A stretch of 64,000 nucleotides of DNA from Smallanthus sonchifolius. Taxonomy: Eukaryota > Streptophyta > Magnoliopsida > Asterales > Asteraceae. Both the position numbers and the translations under genes were made by a program. The stretch's first letter is position 1. Each line of letters starts with the position of its first letter. Shown here one piece after another: positions 11,041 through 19,734 of the stretch. A model generated the notes under the pieces. The model was not told where the DNA came from, made no database searches, and saw only the letters and a program-made list of their open reading frames with translations. The stretch is taken from contig CM042022.1 in assembly GCA_023525975.1 (NCBI GenBank), forward strand, positions 5,950,001-6,014,000, in the 5' to 3' direction.

Positions 11041-11790
11041 AGGTTGCAGTTCGACCGGCTATGTTATAGACACAATCACGAAAGATGGGGGTAGTAGAGA
11101 TGAGGATGCTCAGTATGTGTGGGCATACAAAGGTTAGACCGGAGAAGAATGAAGTTTTTATAGATATGTTAGAGGTGGATAGTATAGCAAATAAAATTAG
11201 GGAAAAAAATTGAGATGGTTTGGGCATGTGAATAGGAGACAGGTGACGACGCCAGTTAGAGCAGTGGAAACCCTCAATGTACAGGGGAGGAGGAATAGAG
11301 GCAGGCCAAAAATGACATGGGATGAGAGGATTTGACATGATTTGCTAGAGTTGCACCTCTCCAAGGACATAGTCTAGATAGGAGTCGTAAAAACATATGA
11401 TTAAAGTTAAGGACTTGTAGGGGAATGTACAAATGGGTCTCAACTTTGTCGTAGGGGCCTAGGTTTTTCCTACACTTTAAGGGACTTGCATATTTATGGT
11501 CTTATTGTATACATGATTATGTGCTACTTAATGACATTATTTATATGGCTACTTATCCTTTCATCTTTTCCTTACTTATTGTTAGTTTTCGGTCCATATA
11601 TTTTTAGTGTTATTTGCTTGTATGCTATCTGTTTTGGAGCCGAGGGCCACTTTGAAAGCGGCCACTCTATCCTTAGGGGTAGAGATAAGGTTTGCCTATG
11701 TTCCACCCTCTCCAAGCCCTACCAATAATCTTGCTATGGGTGGGATATTACTGCGTAGTGCGTACCGTTGTTCTCTTTTACTAAATCTTT
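11041..11790 (+). pseudogene. RTE-type non-LTR retrotransposon, 3' fragment
   Basis: On the plus strand, decayed frames between 11080 and 11390 match the C-terminus of plant RTE elements (LRWFGHVNRR, PVRAVE, RRNRGRPKMTWDE). The 3' untranslated tail (about 11630-11770) has the usual RTE features: a purine-rich pseudo-gene text with AAGGTTTGCC, then CCACCCTCTCC and a GGGATATTACTG-like end. Stops and frameshifts are frequent, so it is a relic. Confidence 0.75.
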
Positions 11791-12554
11791 TTGACTATTT
11801 ATTTTTTAAAATTTCTTTTAATTCTTTTACTATTTAAGTAAAGTTAATTAATTTTTTTATAATAGCCGAGCCGCCGCTACACGCGTCTGGCCGCAACGCT
11901 TGGATATTGCTTTTTTAATTTTTTGTGTTTTTTAGTATTTTTTTTAACTTTTGTTCGTTTTTTTTACTTCTTTTTTTATTCGCCCCGCCTCATTAAAGTT
12001 ACTTTTTACATTTTGTCTACATTTCCGTTTAAATTTTGGTAAAAATCAATCCGTCCCGGGGCGGGTGTAGCCCACTACTTACAAATTGGTTTGTCACATG
12101 AATGAGAACTAAGTTATAAAGTACCGTCAAAGTAGCTTGTCCACATTAACATTTGAACAACCACCTCACATGCATTCGTACATATGTTTCTAAATATGGC
12201 AAATAGCATCTATCAACCGTGGTCCATATCAAAATCCCACAATTAATTATGAGAATAATTGGCATGTTTGTAATCGCATGTCTTGACATGTTACAACATG
12301 TATGTGATATACTTGACACCTTTTCTATTTTTAACATTTACTTTTGATGACTTTACGATCACTTATATCTTCAATATTAATAATGGTATAACATTTGTAC
12401 TTTCTATTACTATGGGAGTAAGTTGCAAACGTTTAGGACCGGCCGTATTAATATACAAAAGACGTGTTGTCGACTAGGGTTTGTGTAGTCTAAACACATA
12501 CAAGTTTTTTGGAAACCGGCTAAATTATGTTCTTTGTTTCTTAATAGAAGAGAA
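11791..12554. other. Intergenic DNA, nothing recognised
   Basis: AT-rich. The short open frames in it show no similarity to any family I know. Confidence 0.5.
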
Positions 12555-12595
12555 CTAGTATTGAGCTACGCACGTTGCGACATGTTAAAACGCCA
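12555..12595 (-). mobile_element. Helitron-like 3' terminus (minus strand)
   Basis: On the minus strand, a CGCA/TGCG hairpin is followed by a short AT-rich spacer and CTAG before T. The body would extend to higher coordinates; no 5' end was found. The stem is short, so confidence is low. Confidence 0.35.
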
Positions 12596-12714
12596 AATAA
12601 CAAAATTTAGACCTAAACGTAAAACACTATCGTGGAAAAGAATAACCAAGTCGTAACAGTAAAAAACCCACGTAAAAAAATCAAAAAAGGAAAAAACTAA
12701 AAAAGCTTTAAAGA

Positions 12715-14258
12715 CTTGATAAAAGTGATAACCTAGCTTGATTAAATGTTAAGGGTGGTAGATAACATCATATTAACACTCAATTTGATGTTTTGAAAAA
12801 TTAGGGTTCTTGAGGTTAAATTTTTTTTAGGGGAAGGGGGATGGGGGGTGTTTGGTTTGGGGGTGTTGAAGTGATGTGTTAAGGATTTGTAAGTGTTTGT
12901 TGTGTTCATAGACATAAAACCTAGTGAAATCCTTAATCAAATTGGTGAATCAAGAACTTTAGGGATTTGGGTGAAAGTTGGATAAAACCTTAATGGGTCA
13001 AATGGGTTGAATGTTGTTAATGGGAGTTGGAAGCTTGGTTAAAGTTAAAATTAACCAAGTAAAGGTGTAGACCATTAAGTCTTAGGTGTATGTGTTGGAA
13101 TCTCAATTGATGAATGTATTGAGATCATTAGTTTGCTAAACACAAGTGTGATTGTTTAGGTGAACGTGTTGCTAAGGTTGAAGATCATCCGGGAGCGTCT
13201 TAAGCCAAATGTAAGTGTTTTTACACTTACTTAGTAATTGATAGGTTTGTTCTGATACACATAATGCTATACATGTTGTATGTTGTTAAGAATGCATATT
13301 TATGTTTATGGGTGCTTTGGTGTTCAATTGTATGTGTTGATTGTGCATAATGGGTGGGCTGAAATTGTATGATATTGAAGTCTTTTGAACTTCACTTGCT
13401 GGTGGATAATGTAGTTTATGGTGGGTGGATTCAGATCATTAAATCCCACGAGTGATAATAACTTGAGGTCATGAGCCTCACAAGGGTGTAATGGTGATTG
13501 AAGTCTTTGAACTTCACTTGTTGTGGTAATTGAAGTCTATGAACTTCACAAGGGTGAAATGGTGATTGAGATCTTTAAACCTCACTAACTATTGTAAGTT
13601 GGGGTCGTTAATTGATGAATAATGTATGGTGGATTGGTCGTATAAATTATAAGTCAATATATGGTGAATGGGAGTGTTAAAATTGGGAGAACCAAACTAA
13701 ATAAATTGTAATAGGTTGCAAAACAGAAAAAAACTGGGTGCTAGCCTGAGGTCAGCGTATGGAACGTCGGTTTAGGCGTACCATACGCCTTTCCATACGC
13801 CAGGTGGGCGTTTGATACACCCAAAACCTTGTTTAACGCTGACCCATATGCCGGTTTGGGCTTTTGGTTCAATTTTTAAGGAATACTTATGGGGGGTTGT
13901 TGGTGCATTACCTACCATTACTAACTTGATTTGTGGGGTGTTTTTGGTGTAGGTAAAGCTTTGGTCTAGCCTAGGTACTCAAGTCGTTCGGGATTAGATT
14001 CTCATATGATGGTTGACATGTTCGGGTGATGTTTTGACTTAGGCTCCTCGTGAGGACCTTAAACAAATATTTAGAATGTAAATAATGTATGGTGTTACTT
14101 GTTTGTGGTTCATCACCTTAGTTGGGTTTTTAAAATGTAAATGATTAATGTGGTGTCGTTTTGGTGTTAAACATTATTGTTGCTTTTAAAATGATAAATG
14201 GGACCAACTTTCGCATGTTTTGAAAAAATTAAATTGGTTAGAAATTTCAGGTGTTACA
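12715..14258. repeat. 5'-truncated LTR-like sequence related to solo LTRs F and G
   Basis: Segments such as GATAACATCAT at about 12765 and the terminal GTGTTACA at 14251-14258 align in order with solo LTRs at 32885-35397 and 37584-39461. The left end lacks the TGTAACA start, so this copy is truncated at about 12715. A hairpin cassette lies near its right end (13755-13800). Confidence 0.55.
13755..13800. other. Two-tier hairpin in LTR-like repeat
   Basis: An outer perfect 10-bp stem (13755-13764 with 13791-13800) encloses an inner perfect 7-bp stem (13774-13780 with 13784-13790). It sits at the same relative place as different hairpins in solo LTRs F and G. Confidence 0.75.
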
Positions 14259-14523
14259 CCCCGGTTGTTTAGATTCTCATATGGCGGTTGACATGTTTGG
14301 GTGATGTTTTGACTTAGGCTCCTCGTGAGGACCTTAAACAAATATTTTGAATGTAAATAATTACCTGTTTGTGGTTCATCACCTTAGTTGGGTTTTTGAA
14401 ATGTAAATGATTAACCTGGTATCGTCTTGGTGTTAAATGTTAGTGTTGCTTTTGAAATGGTAAATGGGATCAACTTCCGCATGTTTTGACAAGTTTAAAT
14501 TGGTTAGAAATTTCGGGTGTTAC
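13990..14523. repeat. Tandem duplication of an LTR end, about 265 bp x 2
   Basis: About 13990-14258 and 14259-14523 are imperfect copies. Both contain GTTGACATGTT, GGCTCCTCGTGAGGACC and a terminal GTGTTACA. Confidence 0.8.
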
Positions 14524-14998
14524 ACTCCGGTTGTTTAGTTTCATTTAATGTGGGAACCGTTTTGATAGTTAAAAAGTTGTCAAGATTTCAAAAGTTGTCT
14601 GCATTAATGTGATTCTCATGTCTACAATGATTCTGTAAGAACTCCGGTTGTTTAGTTTCATTAATTGTTGGAACCGTTTTGATAGTTCAAAATTTGCTGA
14701 GATTTCAAAAGTTGTGTGCATTAACATGATTCTCAAGTCTACAATGATTCTTTAAAAACTCCAGTTGTTTAGTTTCATTAAATGTTAGAACCATTTTGAT
14801 AGTTACAAAGTTGATGAGATTTCAAAAGTTGTCTGCATTAATGTGATTCTCAAGTCTACAATGATTCTTTAAGAACTCCGATTGTTTAGTTTCATTAAAT
14901 TTTTGAACTGTTTTGATAGTTAAAAAGTTGCTGAGATTTCAAAAAGTTGTATGCATTAACGTGATTCTCAAAACGGTTCCGATATTTAATGTAACTAA
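14523..14998. repeat. 117-bp tandem array closed by an inverted half-unit
   Basis: The motif TTGTTTAG recurs at 14531, 14648, 14765 and 14882, exactly 117 bp apart, with about 85-95% identity between units by eye. After the fourth unit, 14956-14998 is the reverse complement of the first 40 or so bases of the unit. Confidence 0.85.
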
Positions 14999-15014
14999 CA
15001 ACCAGAGTTCTTGA

Positions 15015-15360
15015 CTTGTATAAGGTCTATATGATTCGTATAGGGCCTATATGACTCGTATAGGTCATGTATGACCCGTATAGGGCATGTATGACTCGTA
15101 TAGGGCATGTATGACCCGTATAGGGCATGTATGACCCGTATAGGTCATGTATGACCCGTATAGGTCCTATATGACCCGTATAAAGAATATATGACTCGTA
15201 TAGATCCTATATGACTCATATATGGCATATACGACTCATATAGCATCTATACGACTCGTATAGGCGAACGATCAGACTTATGTGACAAGCTCTGCAAACT
15301 TATCTGAAATTCGTACGCTATACGACTCGTATAACATCTATACGACTCGTATAGATGATA
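15015..15360. repeat. 20-bp minisatellite
   Basis: About 13 tandem units of 20 bp built on ATGACYCGTATAGG (15022-15270), with a few more degenerate copies up to 15357. The spacing is regular and no spacer sequences are present. Confidence 0.85.
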
Positions 15361-15710
15361 GGAGTGATGTACAGATAGAGCCATAGAGGGGTGTGTATGT
15401 TTAGTAGGGGCCTTCTCTTAATTTTTGTTTTAAATTTTTGTGTTTATCTTTTGTAGTTTGCATGGCTATCTCTTTTCCCACTTTTAAGGAGATGGAACTC
15501 TGTTTGTTTTGGGTGTTCGTTGATTTTAAAAGATAATTATATAATAATTTTCTTATCACTTTCGTAAGTTTTGAAGCTTTTTTGCATTGCCTAAATCTAG
15601 CACGATCTGCATCAGATAATATTCGTGTTCTGATCCAACAAAATGAATCACAAAAAAGAACTTATACACCCTACAATGAAGACGGAAAGATGGACATGTC
15701 AGCATGCTCA
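15361..15710. other. Unassigned, with an exon-like stretch near 15600
   Basis: A plus-strand stretch 15601-15700 follows a possible acceptor (TCTAG) and reads without stops, but matches no family I recognise. It may be a captured exon or chance. Confidence 0.25.
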
Positions 15711-16116
15711 GGGGTGGCGTGCGTAGACGCAAGGCGACTTCAGGCACAAGGTGTAGCATTTTTGTGTAGGCAACGAGAGCAGCGTACGAAAGGCGCACTC
15801 GAGGCACGCTTTTTAGGCAAAAAGGCATAAGGCGCAAGTCTGAGGCGCACTTTTTATACATGGGTAGGATTTGTGCTTCAATAAGCTGTACAGTAGGCTT
15901 TTTAGGTTGTACGTATAGGTTATTTAGATATTAAACCATATATATAGCTTATTTGTGTCTAAATTTTGGTTAAATGATACTAGAAACCTATAAGAAATAT
16001 ATTAAATTTTTATATAAAAAATTGTGTCTCGCATACAAAAAGTAGTGAGTTTTTGCGCTTTACGCCTCAATTTTGGACCATGTCGCTTTTGTACGCTTCG
16101 CTTTTGAAAACCTATG
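15711..16116 (+). repeat. MITE-like GC-ended repeat, copy 1
   Basis: GC-rich ends (GGCG/GCGC motifs) flank an AT-rich middle that is shared, inverted, with 21101-21360. Terminal inverted repeats are incomplete here and no TSD was found. Confidence 0.5.
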
Positions 16117-16369
16117 TTTCAAGTAATACGGACCCAGTGGGTTGGGTCCACGCAGTGGGATCTAGGAGGACGACCCATTTGTTGATGGGCAGTTCAAGAA
16201 AGCTCTTGGTCAAAAGAGTAGTGGCTGAGTGGGCAGTTAAGGGAAGTTATTTACTAGTAGTAGCATATTTTCCTATTTAATAATGGTTCTAGTTCATGTT
16301 TAGGAGTCTAGATTTGAATATTTTTTGTATTGTTCTTGTAATTGGAGACTATGCCCTCTTGAATCGGGT

Positions 16370-16560
16370 CGACTATCTTCATGTTTTAGTGAATTTAATC
16401 TACCGTTTTCCAATTCGTATCAAATCGGGTCAAGTATCACCTAATCCCATACCGACGAAAATTTTTAAAACTAATCTCATACCCGCGAAATTTTTTTAAA
16501 CTAATCTCATACCCAAATGTCTGTCCCTATTGTTTCAAGTTCGGTGTTTTTTCCCCATTC
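16370..16560 (+). repeat. Fragment related to the hAT MITE at 55809-56392
   Basis: Shares TATCACCTAATCCCATACC, CGCGAAATTTTT and the following AATCTCATACCC-type repeats with 56225-56300. Confidence 0.5.
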
Positions 16561-16651
16561 CTACGGCCTGGTGAAGTGATGGGTCAAGCAAGTTCTTCTG
16601 ATGTCAACCAGTTTTGTTCAACCGACACACTTTTCCAATTTTATAAACAAA

Positions 16652-16690
16652 CTAGTGGGATTCCCACGCGCTACGCGGCGGGAAGGTATC
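16652..16690 (-). mobile_element. Helitron-like 3' terminus (minus strand)
   Basis: On the minus strand, a CGCG-TAG-CGCG hairpin is followed by GTGGGAATCCCA and CTAG, then T. The layout fits plant Helitron 3' ends. The downstream body (16690-17180) resembles 57395-57670. Confidence 0.42.
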
Positions 16691-16779
16691 AATTTGATTC
16701 GTTAAGGTACCGGTACGTCAACTTCACTCGCTATAGCAAACGAAAAAAAAACCTATAAAATAAAGTCGCTACATGCCCT

Positions 16780-17180
16780 AAAGGATACCGGCACGTGTTT
16801 TACATAGATCGAAAACCAAAATAAATAATAACGACGCCACCACCTATGTTGTTCGGTCGGTATAGTTTAAGTGTTAAAATTTGTAACACTTGTTTCGACG
16901 CCCTATACACTCGTACTCACCCCTGCAAAAAAAATAACAGAAACACTTATAAAAAACATGTGGAAACGACAAACCCCGAATTCTAGAAAACATAATATTT
17001 TAATGGTTGTAAGAGAAAAAAAACGAAACATTTAAGCAACATCGAAAACGGCTTATACGTTCGTGCTTCTATGACTTGTAAATCACAACGAAAGCTCGGT
17101 TTTAAATGAAATTTGTATCGAAACGTACATAAAAATTAGCATGTCGTAACACACTCGGAATTTTCTAAAATATCATATTT
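16780..17180. repeat. Dispersed repeat shared with 57395-57670
   Basis: Two blocks, one with ATCGAAAACC...TTGTTCGGTCGGTA and one with TTTGTATCGAAAC...ATCATATTT, recur in swapped order at 57395-57670. Class unknown, possibly Helitron body. Confidence 0.45.
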
Positions 17181-17573
17181 TAAAAAGTTATAAGATAGAA
17201 AATAAAATATACAAAATTAATTATAAAAAATAAAATATTATAAAACTTAATAATATAAGAACAAAGAAAAATCCACATGGCCTCAATTGAAAATCTATAC
17301 ATCATCTTAAGTTTAAACTAATATATAAAAAGAATATCTACAACAAATCTATACCTCACCTCAGTAACCGTGGAGATTCACAATGAAGGTATTTAAGGCT
17401 GTCCAATGAAAGTGGATGTGATGAAGAGTTCCACACCGACCTTTCAAATTGTTGTTATTATTACAATAACGAGTTATGATTGCAAAATCTATATTATTAT
17501 AAATTTATAATATTATCATAAAACAGTTTAGTATTTTGTATGCATTATAAATAGACTCCTAATGACTTTTAAC

Positions 17574-18540
17574 TATGGGTGACAATCTTGACTCATCCTT
17601 TAAAAAAATGGGTTCATTTGGGTAAAAATCAAATGAATATGAGTCAATTTGAATGACCTCAAATTAGTCAATGAGTTAATTTGGGTCATCTTAAATTAGT
17701 CAACAGGTTAATTTCGGTCACCTCAAATATTCAACGGGTTAATTTGGGTCACCTTAAATTAGTCAATGAGTCAAAATGATCAAGTATTATAAACTTTTAT
17801 TAACTTAAAAATAGTGCATATGAATTCCTCAACTTTGTCATCTCACCCTCACCCTCGCTATCACTACTGTCGCGCCCACCGCCCGTCACTCCAGCGTCCC
17901 ACCACCACCATCCGCCGCCGCCAACCCCGGCTGCCTCCGCCACCACCGGTGGCCCCGCCGTCACCGCCACCGCCCCCTCCACCCGTCACCACCCGCCCGC
18001 CACCGCCCCCTTCCACCGCCTCCACCCGCCCCCTCCACCGCCTCCACCCGCCCGCCACCGCCTCCACCTGCCGCGCCGCCCCTCCACCAATTAGGGGCAA
18101 CTGCGCCGTGCGGAAAACTTGCATGCTCATCTCCTACACCAGCAATACATTACCCACTGTACGATTTCATCATCTCTTTGACATTGGCATGCTCATCTCC
18201 TACACCAGCAATACATTACCCACTGTACGATTTCATCACCTCAAACAATGCAACCAGAATGAGTACCTGCTAATCGAAGTTTGATTTCTGTTTTGTTGTA
18301 GGATTAAGTGCCGACACTGCAGGTAACTTTTTATGATTTATTTTCCTGACTTTTCAACGTAAACGTGAAATTAAAACCGTTGATAGTTTTTTTTATAAAA
18401 AAAAGACCCGTTCTGACCCAGACTCATTTTGCTCCAAACCCGTTCTGACCCGAAGTCATTTTGCTCCTAACCCGTATTAACCCGAACCCGTTATGACCCG
18501 TGACCCAAACCCGCCCGACCCGCCCAGTTTGTCAGGCCTA
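17574..18540. mobile_element. hAT-type non-autonomous element with 8-bp TSD
   Basis: Bounded by the 8-bp TSD CTTTTAAC (17566-17573, 18541-18548) and imperfect terminal inverted repeats (TATGGGTGACAA against TAGGCCTGACAA). The subterminal parts are rich in GGGTCA/TGACCC motifs. The middle (17830-18320) is a C-rich low-complexity run followed by a 66-bp duplication and an intron-exon-like segment, so it may have captured host DNA. No transposase frame is present. Confidence 0.8.
18122..18243. repeat. 66-bp tandem duplication inside the hAT-like element
   Basis: Unit starts at 18122 and 18188; about 55 bp are identical between the two. Confidence 0.85.
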
Positions 18541-18944
18541 CTTTTAACCCGTTGTCCCCATTCTACTAATACTCAATTTGAAGTGTCGGTGGGGGTTTCC
18601 CACCCACAAACACAACCCCTACACTTTAGTTAAATTACTCTACTAGTCCCTCTACTTTGTAAAATTTCACTTTGACCTCTTAAGTTTTTAAAGTTTCGAG
18701 TTTACCCCTTACAGTATATATAATCTGATTTTTTCCTCAATAACTTTAGTTTATTTTACACGTATGTTTCTTTTGATCATACTGCCCCTCCGCAACTCGC
18801 GTACATTTCTTTTAATCGTACCGATTAGCCACAACGCGCGGGTAGCGTGAAAAATTAGACCGACATCGACAAAAAAACGTCGGTACCGTTATATAACTGT
18901 ATTTTATCATGTTTATGTACCAATGTTAATTTTATACGTTTCCT

Positions 18945-19215
18945 TTTTGTGCTTAGCTACACATTAATGTCACCGCCTCAACCGTTTAAACGTCCGTCTT
19001 CCGCCGTGGAGTGCGGCGCCTACTTTTCTCTGTTTAACTACGTTTTTATTTTTACTTAGCCACATTAGTGTTATCGCCTCAAACGTTTAGGGTCCGCCCT
19101 CACACCACGGAGCGCAGGGAAAAATTTATTTAACCACGTTTCTTTTTGTGCTTAGCCACGTTAATGTCAACGTCTCAACCGTTTAAGGTCCGGTCCCCGC
19201 TACAGGGCGCGAGGT
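18945..19215. repeat. Degenerate tandem repeat, about 95 bp x 3
   Basis: Copies begin near 18945, 19047 and 19143. Each has CTTAGCYACRTTA..., TCAACCGTTTA and a GGAGCGC-like end. Confidence 0.7.
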
Positions 19216-19734
19216 ACAATTTCTAGTTTACCTAAATTTTTCAGTTTGACCAGTTCATAAAACACAACAAAATCGACCCGTTCTTAGATAAATGTGTAGA
19301 AAGTGCCACATCTAGGTAAACCAGCAGAAAAGGAATTCATCAAATTATTTACATGTCACAGAACACATAAAGATAGAACTACTTTGTGCAAGCAAAATGC
19401 TAGTATGATAGGCCACATTATATCCTCACTGTACCTGTGAACCACTCATACACACACTTTTATATGCATACTGATGGTAACTGAATGATTAAAAGATTTC
19501 AAGCAAATTTGAGGGACAATCTTTAATATGTGATGATGTGATCCCCATCAATAACTCATGATCAAACTCATAAAAATTGTTTGCAAGGAAATTTAACGGC
19601 AGATTTCAGATTACAAAAGTGGTTCGAGGCTCAAATGTTTGAGGAATTTGGTTCAAGCACAATCACAAGCAATGTAACATGAAGGCTTTCATAATTGTAT
19701 AAGCAAATTATGGATTCTTGTGGATGTAAAATGC

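Noticed and set aside
15015..15360. Regular 20-bp repeats that could suggest a CRISPR array
   Set aside because: Repeats are directly adjacent, without unique spacers, and the genome is a plant nucleus; it is a minisatellite.
17814..18284. 156-residue proline/histidine-rich open frame
   Set aside because: Low-complexity C-rich DNA inside a hAT-like element; no domain, and the opposite strand is equally open with Gly-rich text.
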